A program made the translations under genes and the position numbers. 64,000 bases of DNA from an uncultured Chryseobacterium sp. (GTDB taxonomy: Bacteria; Bacteroidota; Bacteroidia; Flavobacteriales; Weeksellaceae): assembly GCA_913775525.1 (NCBI GenBank), contig CAJYLH010000030.1, forward strand, positions 33,676-97,675, given 5' to 3'. The stretch's first letter is position 1, and each line of letters opens with the position of its first letter. This document shows, piece by piece, positions 9,643 through 17,977 of this stretch. The notes beneath the pieces are model-generated. The model was not told where the DNA came from. It saw only the letters and a list, made by a program, of their open reading frames with translations, and searched no databases.

Positions 9643-11448
9643 ATGGAAAACATATTACGTCTAAAGGAAAGAGTTGATATAGCAGTTGAAATAAGTGAGA
9701 GTTTTTATAGAGAATTTAAAAGTGGATTTGAGGGACCTCCTGATAATAAAACACCAAGAGATATAAAAGAGATAAAATATGATATTGCAAAAACTTTAGT
9801 TGCTTTTGCTAATGCTGATGGTGGGGAGCTTTTTGTTGGTATAGAAGATAACAATAAAATAACTGGATTACCTCATTCAGACAAGCAAATAGAAGAAATA
9901 CTTCATTCATATAAAGATTGTATTTTAAAAGATACACCAATACCTCTGAAACAAGCAACAATAATTGATTACGATGGATTAAGTATAGTATATTTTTCTG
10001 TAAGTAAAGGGACAGAGTTTGTTCATCTTACATCTAAAGGTGAATGCTTTCAAAGGAAAGATAGGGAATCAGTTCCTACAGCTTCCGAAAAAATAATTTT
10101 CCAAAGGGCTGAAAAAACTTCAAGAGAATATGATAGATTATTTGTAGAAATTGCAAGTGTAACTGATTTAGATCATGATCTTTTGAATTCTATAGGACAA
10201 AGGATTTCAAGGTTGATATCTTCAGAAAAACTTTTACAATATCTAGATTTAGCTGAATTTGACGGCACTTCTCTAAAACTTAGAAAGTCAGCTTTATTAC
10301 TTTTTTCTAAGAAATCTAGTAAATGGCATCCCAGAAGCCAAGTTAGAATTTTTAAAGTTCGAGGAACAGAAGAAAAAACGGGAACAGATTTCAATGTAAC
10401 TGAGGTGGGTGAAGCTAATGGAAATATTTTCGAGTTGATAGAAAGTAGTTGGGACTTACTTCGTCCACACTTAACAGATACTAAGTTCTCAGATGATGCA
10501 CTTTTTAAAACACAAATCATGTATCCTGAATTAGCTTGTAAAGAAGCATTAATTAATGCCATTACACATCGAGATTACAGTTCTGAAGGAAGAGGTATTG
10601 AAGTTAAAATATTCGATGACCGACTGACGATTGAAAATCCAGGCGAACTTCTATCATCCATTACTCTAAAGGATATTCAATCTCTAGAAGGTGTTCATTT
10701 ATCTAGGAATACATATATTGCAAGAGTTTTAAGAGAAACAGGATATATTAGAGAACTGGGAGAAGGTATTAGACGAATCTATGATTTACTTAAAAGTAAC
10801 GATATGATTCCTCCTGAGATTAAATCAGCCAATAAAACGTATTCAATAACATTATTTTATAAACATATTTATTCAAAAGAAGAACAACTATGGCTTGATA
10901 ATTTTAAGCATTTGGAATTGTCTAGGGAACAAATGACAGTTATTAGACTAGGTGTTGATGGCAGACTTATCTCTGCAAAAGAAATTTTTGAAACGGTTGG
11001 AATAGTTGATGAAAAAACTTACAGAGAACTAATTGAATCTTTAAGAGTTTTATCCGTCTTAGAAACAACTTTGGACGGAAATCAAGTTTCTTTCTTAAGG
11101 AAAAAATACAACGGCTCAAGAAAGGCTGTGCCTAGGTATACTATAAAGCTTCCCAATGAAACAGTTAACACTAAAAATAATAATGAAATTGATGGGTCAG
11201 AATATGCACGAATTTATGTAGGTAATATTCCTTATGATTTACAAGAAGATGAAATAAATGAAGCATTAAGCAAATTTGGAGAAGTTGTAGATGTAACTAT
11301 TCCAAGACGGTCTAACAAACAAACCAAAGGTTTTTGTTTCGTTGAATTTGACAAAAAATCACATGCAACAAATGCACTAAACAGTTCCTCTGATATATAT
11401 ATTAGAGATAGGAAACTTTATCTAAGAGAGGCGGACAAAATGAAGTGA
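9643..11448 (+). CDS. AlbA_2/Schlafen-like, GHKL ATPase and RRM fusion protein
   Basis: The 601-aa protein has four visible parts. Residues about 20-155 form an AlbA_2 (Schlafen-AlbA-like) domain with FANADGGELFVGIEDN (55-70) and the late CFQRKDRESVPTASE (135-149). Residues about 290-405 are a GHKL-type ATPase (HATPase_c_4) with CKEALINAITHRDY (299-312), IENPGEL (330-336) and RELGEGIRRI (370-379). Residues about 425-490 look like a winged helix. Residues 522-597 are a canonical RRM with RNP2 IYVGNI (524-529) and RNP1 KGFCFVEF (562-569), joined by a polar linker. The first three parts are a known bacterial combination; the RRM tail is unexpected. The gene is clearly AT-richer than its neighbours, pointing to transfer. 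Nucleic-acid sensing or defence is inferred. Confidence 0.88.
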   Translation: MENILRLKERVDIAVEISESFYREFKSGFEGPPDNKTPRDIKEIKYDIAKTLVAFANADGGELFVGIEDNNKITGLPHSDKQIEEILHSYKDCILKDTPIPLKQATIIDYDGLSIVYFSVSKGTEFVHLTSKGECFQRKDRESVPTASEKIIFQRAEKTSREYDRLFVEIASVTDLDHDLLNSIGQRISRLISSEKLLQYLDLAEFDGTSLKLRKSALLLFSKKSSKWHPRSQVRIFKVRGTEEKTGTDFNVTEVGEANGNIFELIESSWDLLRPHLTDTKFSDDALFKTQIMYPELACKEALINAITHRDYSSEGRGIEVKIFDDRLTIENPGELLSSITLKDIQSLEGVHLSRNTYIARVLRETGYIRELGEGIRRIYDLLKSNDMIPPEIKSANKTYSITLFYKHIYSKEEQLWLDNFKHLELSREQMTVIRLGVDGRLISAKEIFETVGIVDEKTYRELIESLRVLSVLETTLDGNQVSFLRKKYNGSRKAVPRYTIKLPNETVNTKNNNEIDGSEYARIYVGNIPYDLQEDEINEALSKFGEVVDVTIPRRSNKQTKGFCFVEFDKKSHATNALNSSSDIYIRDRKLYLREADKMK

Positions 11449-11516
11449 AACTGCACGTAAAAAGCAGTTTGGTAGAATGGCTCCGGTCATGGCCAATTGA
11501 AGTTGTTTACCACCCG

Positions 11517-11603
11517 CTGGCGCGAGCGTCACGCTTGCACACACTCCCACGAGTCTTTTGTCACAGTAAAAAACTAATAAAGCACGAGCGATACGCTCGC
11601 GCT
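11517..11603. repeat. REP-like palindrome pair (BIME-like)
   Basis: Two GC-rich hairpins lie in an AT-rich gap in opposite orientation. The first, gcgcgagcg/cgcttgcac (11520-11540), and the second, gcacgagcg/cgctcgcgc (11582-11602), each have a 9-position stem with one mismatch and a 3-base loop. The reverse complement of the second closely resembles the first. This is the layout of REP elements mobilised by RayT transposases; no such gene is in the window. The remainder of 11449-11722 has no supported gene. Confidence 0.7.
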
Positions 11604-11693
11604 AGTAAAGAAATGAAAGTGTTAATAAAAATCACCAATCCTCCCAGAATAATTTACCCACCCACTCCGCTTCCAATCCGCAAAACTTTTACC

Positions 11694-11701
11694 TATATTT
11701 G
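11694..11701 (+). promoter_or_regulatory. Promoter -7 element (TATATTTG) of the XRE regulator gene
   Basis: Exact TAnnTTTG match 22 bases before the ATG at 11723. Confidence 0.6.
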
Positions 11702-11722
11702 TTTTTGTTAAAATAAACAAAT

Positions 11723-12121
11723 ATGCAGGACAAGAAAATACATCAGGGCAGGAACATCAAGCGGTTCCGGGAAATGCTGGGCATCAAGCAGGAAGCACTG
11801 GCTTTCGATCTCAATTGCAGCCAGCAAAAGATATCTATTCTTGAGCAAAAAGAGACTGTCGAAAAGGATATGCTGGAAAAAATCGCCGGCCTTCTGAATG
11901 TTCCGGTAGAAGCCATTGAAAACATGGAGGAAGAGCAAGCCATCAGTATTATTTCCAGTACATTTAACAACAGTTCCCTTACAGGTGTTGTAAATAACAC
12001 AACCCATCCGGTTGATGCACTTCTTCAGTTACACGAAGAGAAAATTGCCCTGTACGAAAGAATGCTGAAAGAAAAAGACGAAATGATGGCGAAGCTGGAG
12101 CAATACCTGCAGAAACCGTGA
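11723..12121 (+). CDS. XRE-family helix-turn-helix regulator
   Basis: The 132-aa protein has an N-terminal HTH_3/XRE domain, residues about 8-62 (GRNIKRFREMLGIKQEALAF, then CSQQKISILEQKE), with recognition helix around QQKISILEQ. The rest is a linker and a predicted coiled coil near residues 95-130 (HEEKIALYERMLKEKDEMMA) that probably mediates dimer formation. This architecture is common in Bacteroidota. Its stop overlaps the GTG start of the next gene, so the two are coupled and the regulator may act on its own operon. Targets are unknown. Confidence 0.9.
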   Translation: MQDKKIHQGRNIKRFREMLGIKQEALAFDLNCSQQKISILEQKETVEKDMLEKIAGLLNVPVEAIENMEEEQAISIISSTFNNSSLTGVVNNTTHPVDALLQLHEEKIALYERMLKEKDEMMAKLEQYLQKP

Positions 12122-12696
12122 TCCGGATTTTTCTGGCGGTGCTTTCGGGTATTCTTCTGTTGAGCTGTTCCAAAACTGAAAAACAAGAAAGCACTGAACT
12201 GAACCGCATTCTGAATGCCGTCCTGAAAAATGAATCGGCCCGCAGGGAATACGCCCATCTTCAATACACCATCAGTAAAGAACTTCAGCCGTTAGCGGTA
12301 TATGTCCCAACGGCAAAAGAGATATCCGGAGAAGAGCCGGGACCGCCTTCATTTTCCGGCAAAAATATTGTCAGTATTCTTGATTTAAATCACAGTCGCT
12401 CAGATGAGAGAAGATCGGATTCTTTACATCTGTTAAAACAAAAACGGTATGTTTTTGATTCCATTCCGCTGGATAAAACCATCAATCCAAACATCAGGCT
12501 GGCCGACAAAACAGAAGCGGATCAGCGGAACAGGATTTACCGGTTTTCAAATCCGCTTTATCTTAACGATCATACCGTGTATATCGAATCAATGTTCTTC
12601 GATACTTCTTTCGGGATCGGCTTCGGATACCTGTTGGTAAAACAGGAAGATGGAAGCTGGATTGTGAAGAAAATGATCAATACTTTTATTACCTAA
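12118..12696 (+). CDS. Hypothetical lipoprotein
   Basis: The 192-aa product starts at GTG 12118, overlapping the XRE stop (GTGA), and has a lipoprotein signal with lipobox LLLSC (Cys 17). The mature part is polar and contains a PPSFSGKNIVSILDLN segment and a C-terminal FGIGFGYLLVKQEDGSWIVK. I do not recognise a family. The close link to an XRE regulator suggests co-expression. A small terminator follows. Confidence 0.7.
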   Translation: MIRIFLAVLSGILLLSCSKTEKQESTELNRILNAVLKNESARREYAHLQYTISKELQPLAVYVPTAKEISGEEPGPPSFSGKNIVSILDLNHSRSDERRSDSLHLLKQKRYVFDSIPLDKTINPNIRLADKTEADQRNRIYRFSNPLYLNDHTVYIESMFFDTSFGIGFGYLLVKQEDGSWIVKKMINTFIT

Positions 12697-12704
12697 AAAA
12701 TGCA

Positions 12705-12731
12705 GAATGTATTCTCTACATTCTTCGTTTT
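12705..12731 (+). terminator. Probable Rho-independent terminator
   Basis: Stem gaatgta/tacattc (12705-12711, 12717-12723) with loop ttctc, followed by the T-rich ttcgtttt. Confidence 0.6.
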
Positions 12732-12782
12732 ACTTTACCGTGATTTTTCTTAGTTTAGCTACCTAAAAATTAATCCTTAAAA

Positions 12783-13109
12783 ATGAAAATCGAATTAAAA
12801 CCGGAACTCTCTATTGAGCACGACGAATTTCCGAAAATGATCGAAGTCGATATCGATGAAAATTCATCCTCAATCGGAGAACTGATTTCTAAAATTCATG
12901 AGCAGACGAATATTCCCGCCAATATAGAACTGAAGTGGGAAGATTTTATCGAAAAAATATCCTGTACCTATTATGTCATTGAAAAAGGCGAATATGATGA
13001 CTACCTCATGATTACAGACATGGAAGAAAAAATCGGTAATTTTCCCAAACACGGGCAGGAAGGGGCAATGATTATCGTAATCGAAGGAATAACTGGGCGT
13101 GTTAATTAA
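12783..13109 (+). CDS. Hypothetical small acidic protein
   Basis: The 108-aa product is acidic and cytoplasmic, with segments IEVDIDENSSSIGELISKIH and YYVIEKGEYDDYLMITDME. No family recognised. A near-match to the -7 consensus (TAGTTTAG) lies at 12751-12758. Its last 11 bases overlap the GTG start of the 2OG-Fe(II) oxygenase gene, which argues that it is real and co-translated with it. Confidence 0.6.
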   Translation: MKIELKPELSIEHDEFPKMIEVDIDENSSSIGELISKIHEQTNIPANIELKWEDFIEKISCTYYVIEKGEYDDYLMITDMEEKIGNFPKHGQEGAMIIVIEGITGRVN

Positions 13110-13794
13110 TCATCAGTGGGGACAGCATCCAGGTGACGCGGCCATCAAAGAAAGCCTGCAGCAGGGATATCTGCTGGTCATAAAAAATTTTCCTCTGTCC
13201 GATGAGGAACTGCAATTATTCATCAGCCGGTTGGGAACCGCATTAAACGAAAGGCGGAATAACAATGGAAAAGCGGTTTTTAATGTGATCATTTCCCGCC
13301 ACAACAACTTTTTCACCTCCATTGCTAATTCCAATCTGGCTTTTCCACTGCATACAGACTGCGCCGATTTTGATGAAATTCCAAACACCATAGGCCTATT
13401 GTGCGTGGAACCGGATGAGGAAGGCCAGGGTACCAATACCTTTATGCTTCTGAGCAGCCTTTTAAGACATCTGCCCGAAGACGAAAAGCAGAAAATGCTC
13501 GGTAAAAAATGGAAGTTCGGAAATCAGCAGAGAAGTATTTTATCGTTTGAAGACGGAAACTATGCCTTCTGCTACGACAGGATTACGATGGAATCTTTCT
13601 CCAGACTTGAGGCAACAGAAATTGATGAATTAAATAAACTCGATAAGCTTTTTAAAAGTCTTTCCTTCGAGATTAAACTGGAAAAAGGTGACCTTATCTT
13701 ATTCAGAAACGATTTAATGCTGCACGGACGGGATAAAATGCATATCGATTCAAAAAGATGGATTAAAAGGATCAGGTTTGATATGAAATATTGA
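13099..13794 (+). CDS. TauD/TfdA-like 2-oxoglutarate/Fe(II) dioxygenase
   Basis: The 231-aa protein shows the facial triad of this superfamily: HTD (H85, D87) in FPLHTDCADF and the distal H209 in NDLMLHGRDK, followed by basic residues (KRWIKRIRF) that would bind 2-oxoglutarate. Family members hydroxylate small molecules such as taurine or amino-acid derivatives; the substrate here is unknown. It lacks a signal peptide. The start GTG 13099 overlaps the upstream hypothetical gene, which implies an operon. Confidence 0.85.
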   Translation: MLINHQWGQHPGDAAIKESLQQGYLLVIKNFPLSDEELQLFISRLGTALNERRNNNGKAVFNVIISRHNNFFTSIANSNLAFPLHTDCADFDEIPNTIGLLCVEPDEEGQGTNTFMLLSSLLRHLPEDEKQKMLGKKWKFGNQQRSILSFEDGNYAFCYDRITMESFSRLEATEIDELNKLDKLFKSLSFEIKLEKGDLILFRNDLMLHGRDKMHIDSKRWIKRIRFDMKY

Positions 13795-13807
13795 AAGCCT
13801 CTTGCTA

Positions 13808-14266
13808 ATGAACCGTAACCAAAAGAAATTTGAAGAAATTAAACAGCTCCTCATTGAAAAATTAGGAGACCAGGCTGAATATTCAAAAGATGAAGACGGA
13901 ACTGAATATGTGACTGTTAAAAATTCAGATTTCTGGGTTTCAACAACTTTTGGGGAATTGGTGGTGGGTTATGGTTTACATCATACGCATTTCAGCCAAG
14001 AATTCGAAAATTTAGACGACGGACTCGTTCAAGCCTTTGATTTATTAACCAACAGGATCAAAACAACTCAGTACATTAAAGGAAATACAGTATTTAAAAC
14101 AACAGTTGAAATTGAATATCCCGATGCAACGCTTGTCAATATCGGAAGTTCAGGCCTGGTCCTGTTTCCTTTCTGGAAAAAGACAAAACTTGAGGTAAAG
14201 TATGATGAAAAAATTTTAGAGAAAAAAGAAATTGAGGATCAGGTGAATTTAATCTTAGAAACCTGA
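13808..14266 (+). CDS. Hypothetical protein
   Basis: I choose ATG 13808 (152 aa) over a TTG two codons earlier. The product is acidic and soluble, with FWVSTTFGELVVGYGLHHTH and a C-terminal hydrophobic turn LVNIGSSGLVLFPFWKKTK. No family recognised. The size, acidity and setting among single small genes resemble immunity-like proteins of polymorphic toxin systems, but that is only a suggestion. Confidence 0.6.
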   Translation: MNRNQKKFEEIKQLLIEKLGDQAEYSKDEDGTEYVTVKNSDFWVSTTFGELVVGYGLHHTHFSQEFENLDDGLVQAFDLLTNRIKTTQYIKGNTVFKTTVEIEYPDATLVNIGSSGLVLFPFWKKTKLEVKYDEKILEKKEIEDQVNLILET

Positions 14267-14302
14267 ATTGATTAATATTTTAAAAATTTAAATGAACCAT
14301 CG

Positions 14303-14761
14303 ATGATTAAATTCTACACTTTAACAACCGCAATCCTTTTATTTTTCCTCGGCTGTACAAAAAAAGACGACATGAAATACAATGTGGGCCAGGAATGGAA
14401 ATACAAAACCAGACCGGGGGAAGAAAACTCGACCCTGAAAATTTTAAAGGTTGAAGAATATCCAACTGTTGGAAAAGTGATTCATATTTCGGTAAGCGGA
14501 TTAAAGATGAAAAATCCTCAGCACCCAACAGGAATTGCCGATAAAATAAGCCATCTTCCGATTACTGAAGAAACATTGGATAAAAGTATCATCAGCATTA
14601 AAAATGATACCCGCCAAATGCCCGACTCCACTGAAATGGATGGTTATTCTTACTGGAAAAAAGAGTTTGATAAAGGAAATGCCGGCGTGTTTTCCATTCC
14701 CGTTTCCGAGATTGTAAACTCAATGGAAAAATCAATTGTTTCAGGAGACTATACCAAGTAG
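14303..14761 (+). CDS. Hypothetical lipoprotein
   Basis: The 152-aa product has a lipoprotein signal with lipobox FFLGC (Cys 18) and then MKYNVGQEWKYKTRPGEENS, a pattern seen in many Bacteroidota lipoproteins that start their mature domain with a short beta-rich module. The C-terminus ends IVSGDYTK. No known function. It lies 30 bases before the DUF2461 gene, which however has its own promoter-like element. Confidence 0.68.
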   Translation: MIKFYTLTTAILLFFLGCTKKDDMKYNVGQEWKYKTRPGEENSTLKILKVEEYPTVGKVIHISVSGLKMKNPQHPTGIADKISHLPITEETLDKSIISIKNDTRQMPDSTEMDGYSYWKKEFDKGNAGVFSIPVSEIVNSMEKSIVSGDYTK

Positions 14762-14769
14762 ATTTACCC

Positions 14770-14777
14770 TAAATTTG
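14770..14777 (+). promoter_or_regulatory. Promoter -7 element (TAAATTTG) of the DUF2461 gene
   Basis: Exact TAnnTTTG match 15 bases before ATG 14792. Confidence 0.55.
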
Positions 14778-14791
14778 CTAAAAACCGTAAG

Positions 14792-15457
14792 ATGAAAAAA
14801 GCCTTTGAATTCCTGAAGCAGCTGGAAAGAAACAACAACCGGGAATGGTTTACCGCCCACAAAGCGGAGTATGAGGCGATAGCAAAAGAAAACAAAGCCC
14901 TTTTTAATCAGATCCATGCAGAGCTTCAGCAACATGACCAGGTACCGGGAATCCATGTGTACCGGATTTACCGGGATGTCCGGTTTTCTAAGGATCAGAC
15001 GCCATACAAAACCCATTTCGGAGTCGGGTATTCCCGCCTGAAACCGATGCTGAGAGGAGGCTATTACATCCATCTTGAACCCGGCAACAGTTTCGTGGGC
15101 GGCGGGTTCTGGGGACCGGATGCCAAAGACCTGCTCCGCATCCGCAAAGAATTCGAAATCAGCACCGCAGGAATTGAAAAGATTACTTCAGATCAAACCT
15201 TCATCAATTATTTTAAAGAAATAAAAGGCGATACCGTGAAAACCGCACCCAGAGAGTTCGATAAAAATCATCCGGCCATCGATCTCATTAGGAAAAAGCA
15301 GTATGTTGTTATGCGTCCGCTGACCGATCAGGAAGTTTTTTCTGCCGATTTCCCGAAAGAAGCGGTGCTCACCTTATTGGCCATGCGCCCTTTTTTCGAT
15401 TACATGAGCGAAGTACTTACGACGGATTTGAACGGAGCGTCTTTAATTGAAACATAA
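14792..15457 (+). CDS. DUF2461 family protein
   Basis: The 221-aa product has the DUF2461 (TIGR02453) signatures: FEFLKQLERNNNREWFTAHK at residues 5-24, VYRIYRDVRFSKDQTPYKTH near 55-75, and GGYYIHLEPGNSFVGGGFW near 89-107. Members are widespread cytoplasmic proteins whose biochemical role has not been established. Full length for the family. Confidence 0.92.
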   Translation: MKKAFEFLKQLERNNNREWFTAHKAEYEAIAKENKALFNQIHAELQQHDQVPGIHVYRIYRDVRFSKDQTPYKTHFGVGYSRLKPMLRGGYYIHLEPGNSFVGGGFWGPDAKDLLRIRKEFEISTAGIEKITSDQTFINYFKEIKGDTVKTAPREFDKNHPAIDLIRKKQYVVMRPLTDQEVFSADFPKEAVLTLLAMRPFFDYMSEVLTTDLNGASLIET

Positions 15458-15589
15458 AAGATGATTGATAATTGGCAAGCGTACCCACTCTTGCTACCAC
15501 TGAAAAGGAAGATAAAAACATTCAAAAATCCACCATTTCCGTATCTTTACTTTCATTCAAACGCAAATCATATACACAAAACCTTACTT

Positions 15590-16318
15590 ATGGAAAACGA
15601 TCACACCAACTTTTACGAAAAGGACATCAGGGAATTAAAGGAAGGATTAACCCCTTTTCCTGAAAATATATTTGTGGCAGACCAAGCCTGGCTAAGCAAT
15701 TATGTATTGCCTTTGATATCGGTGGATTTGGGGATACTATGGCCGGATTTAAAAGGAACCGTGATACACCTTCTCAATCCTACTGAACCTAACGAGGGAG
15801 TAATTGGTGAAAAAACCACCGATTTCTACACTGAATTCTGTACAGAAAACTGGTTGGCCTTCCGGCTTACGGAAGATAACCAATATGCTTTCTTAGGGAA
15901 GGAAGAATATTTCCTGTCTGCTCCGAAACATCAGGATGCCATTGATGCTGACTTTACAGAACACATCAAGACCATCCGGGACAATTACCAGAGGACGAAG
16001 GCCAGATTTAAAATGACAGGCCAGCTGTTACCCTGGCAGGAAGACAACCCGCAAAGTTTCCTGGACACGTTAGGCGGAGAACTGTGGGAAGGCAACTGGA
16101 CATTCATGGCGCCTGTTCCGCCCGCCTTTGAAATGAATGTTGATGACTCCGGTGAAGACCTGCCTAATGATGGGATTTCAATGACCTATCAGGGTAAAGA
16201 ATTCCGGTATGTGGGTGAAGTATCCGGATACAATTACTGCGGAGAGGGAGCCGATGCTATCCTGCTGTTCTATGAACCGGAAAGCCGTATGGTGTTATTT
16301 ACTTACGACTGGACGTAA
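15590..16318 (+). CDS. Hypothetical acidic protein
   Basis: The frame is open from ATG 15461, but the in-frame ATG 15590 is preferred (242 aa): the upstream stretch has no plausible protein character and contains a promoter-like TATCTTTA at 15542-15549. The product is acidic and soluble, with WLSNYVLPLISVDLGILWPD, LLPWQEDNPQSFLDTLGGEL and a C-terminal ILLFYEPESRMVLFTYDWT. No family recognised. It resembles unassigned immunity-like proteins in composition only. Confidence 0.62.
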   Translation: MENDHTNFYEKDIRELKEGLTPFPENIFVADQAWLSNYVLPLISVDLGILWPDLKGTVIHLLNPTEPNEGVIGEKTTDFYTEFCTENWLAFRLTEDNQYAFLGKEEYFLSAPKHQDAIDADFTEHIKTIRDNYQRTKARFKMTGQLLPWQEDNPQSFLDTLGGELWEGNWTFMAPVPPAFEMNVDDSGEDLPNDGISMTYQGKEFRYVGEVSGYNYCGEGADAILLFYEPESRMVLFTYDWT

Positions 16319-16442
16319 AACCAATGCCTTAACATGGCGAATACAAAATCAGACCATTTTCAGCAGGCAGACTGAAGAACAATAACAACAACAGTCTTTT
16401 AACCGAGCATTATTAATTAGAAAAATAAAAAAACAAAATACA

Positions 16443-16976
16443 ATGAGAAAAATAATCTATTACGTGGCAAGCTCACTGGACGGCTTTATTTCAGGCCTGA
16501 ATGACGACATCAGCGGTTTCGTGGGAACAGGAAACGGCGTGGACCAATACCTTGCAGATCTGGCCCGGTTCGATACGGTTATCATGGGAAGGAATACCTA
16601 TGAATTTGGCTATAAATACGGCATGGAGCCCGGGCAGCCGGCCTATCCGCATATGAAGCATTATATTTTTTCAGACACCCTGGAACTTGAAAATCCGCAT
16701 CCTCAGGTACAGGTAAAAAAGCTGGACCTTTCCGAAATAGACCAGCTGCAAAGAGAAGAAGGAACAGACATTTATCTTTGCGGCGGCGGGCAGTTGGCAG
16801 GCTGGCTTCTGGACCATCAGAAAATCAGCACGGTGAAGGTCAAACTGAATCCTCTGATATTGGGAGAAGGGGTCACGCTGTTCGGGGATTCTACTTCAAG
16901 CTATAAACTGGAGCTGGTAGACAGTTCAATATATGAGGGCGGATTACAATTGATGACATTCAACATTATGTATTAG
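16443..16976 (+). CDS. Dihydrofolate reductase family protein (RibD C-terminal type)
   Basis: The 177-aa product begins MRKIIYYVASSLDGFISG and contains DTVIMGRNTYEFG near residues 43-55 and DIYLCGGGQLAGWLL near 107-121, the NADPH-binding pattern of the RibD_C/DHFR-like family (YyaP/YwjB group). These are small reductases with unknown physiological substrates, not canonical folA. Cytoplasmic, full length. Confidence 0.9.
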   Translation: MRKIIYYVASSLDGFISGLNDDISGFVGTGNGVDQYLADLARFDTVIMGRNTYEFGYKYGMEPGQPAYPHMKHYIFSDTLELENPHPQVQVKKLDLSEIDQLQREEGTDIYLCGGGQLAGWLLDHQKISTVKVKLNPLILGEGVTLFGDSTSSYKLELVDSSIYEGGLQLMTFNIMY

Positions 16977-17007
16977 TGATGAATATGGAAAACAAAATTT
17001 AATCAGA

Positions 17008-17370
17008 ATGAAAATCGAAACCTACCCTATTAACAACCTTAAGATTGCGGAAATTATAACAGATGAGGTTGTTTTAAGTACTCCAGAAGAAGGATTGGAC
17101 TTTTTAGGGAACCTGTATTATCAGGGCTTTGATGGTATAATGATCCATAAAGAAAATATCACTTCAGATTTTTTTGATTTAAAAACTAAAATCGCAGGAG
17201 AAATCCTTCAGAAATTCGTACAATACCAGATGCCGCTGATTATTATTGGTGATTTTTCTCAAGTCAGCAGCAAGAGCTTACAGGACTTCATATACGAAAG
17301 CAATACAGGCAGGCAGGTCAATTTCCTTTCTTCCCGATCGGAAGCCATACAAGCCTTTTCCCGGATATGA
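17008..17370 (+). CDS. DUF4180 domain protein
   Basis: The 120-aa product matches the DUF4180 pattern: IAEIITDEVVLSTPEEGLDF, then GFDGIMIHKENITSDFFDLK, GEILQKFVQYQMPLIIIGDF, and the C-terminal FIYESNTGRQVNFLSSRSEA. The fold resembles STAS/SpoIIAA-like small regulators, but no function has been assigned. It follows the reductase gene at 31 bp and is closed by a terminator. Confidence 0.88.
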   Translation: MKIETYPINNLKIAEIITDEVVLSTPEEGLDFLGNLYYQGFDGIMIHKENITSDFFDLKTKIAGEILQKFVQYQMPLIIIGDFSQVSSKSLQDFIYESNTGRQVNFLSSRSEAIQAFSRI

Positions 17371-17420
17371 AGGCGAAGAATTTGAGTTGATCAAGTGTCA
17401 CTAAAACTGCCTAATATACT

Positions 17421-17448
17421 AACCGTCCTGTTTACAGGCCGGTTTTTT
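17421..17448 (+). terminator. Rho-independent terminator
   Basis: Stem aaccg-t-cctg/cagg-c-cggtt with loop ttta and a T run. The lead-in taatatactaaccg is shared with the two groEL-type terminators at 8804 and 9434. Confidence 0.85.
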
Positions 17449-17456
17449 GTTATCTT

Positions 17457-17464
17457 TATATTTG
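17457..17464 (+). promoter_or_regulatory. Promoter -7 element (TATATTTG) of the GNAT gene
   Basis: Exact TAnnTTTG match 34 bases before ATG 17498, directly after the preceding terminator. Confidence 0.6.
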
Positions 17465-17497
17465 AATCACATCAACCCCATTAAAAAATTATAATCT

Positions 17498-17977
17498 ATG
17501 AAAATAACAGATAACAGCTTTATATTTAAGCAGCTGGACAAGAAAGATGAATTGCCTTATGAACTGCTGCTGCTTGCAGACCCGTCCAAGAAGATGATTG
17601 ATCAGTACATCCGGAAATCGGATGTGTTTACCGCCCTATACCAGGAAGAAACCATAGGCGTGGTCGCATTGTTCCCGCTCACGAAAAATACCGCTGAAAT
17701 TAAAAATGTTGCGGTAAAAACTGAATTTCAAAGACATGGGATCGGGACTTTCCTCATTGAAAATGCGATCCAGGCAGCCCAAAGCAACGGCATGAAAAGC
17801 GTTGTTATCGGAACAGCCAATTCCAGCATCGGGCAGCTCTTCCTCTACCAGAAATTAGGTTTTGAAATGACGGAGGTGAAAAAAGATTTCTTCCTGGAAA
17901 ATTATGCCGAAACTATTTTTGAGAACGGCCTCCAGGCGAAACATATGGTAGTGATGGAGAGAGCGCTGAAGTGCTAG
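17498..17977 (+). CDS. GNAT family N-acetyltransferase
   Basis: The 159-aa protein shows GNAT motif A, VAVKTEFQRHGIGTFLIENA (residues about 71-90; Q/R-x-x-G-x-G/A is QRHGIG), and motif B GQLFLYQKLGFEMTEVKKDF. These bind acetyl-CoA; the acceptor is unknown. Full length, cytoplasmic, monocistronic. Confidence 0.9.
   Translation: MKITDNSFIFKQLDKKDELPYELLLLADPSKKMIDQYIRKSDVFTALYQEETIGVVALFPLTKNTAEIKNVAVKTEFQRHGIGTFLIENAIQAAQSNGMKSVVIGTANSSIGQLFLYQKLGFEMTEVKKDFFLENYAETIFENGLQAKHMVVMERALKC

Noticed and set aside
11445-11711. 88-codon open frame after the AlbA_2-RRM gene
   Set aside because: It overlaps the REP-like palindromes and the promoter of the XRE gene, and its translation has no protein-like pattern.
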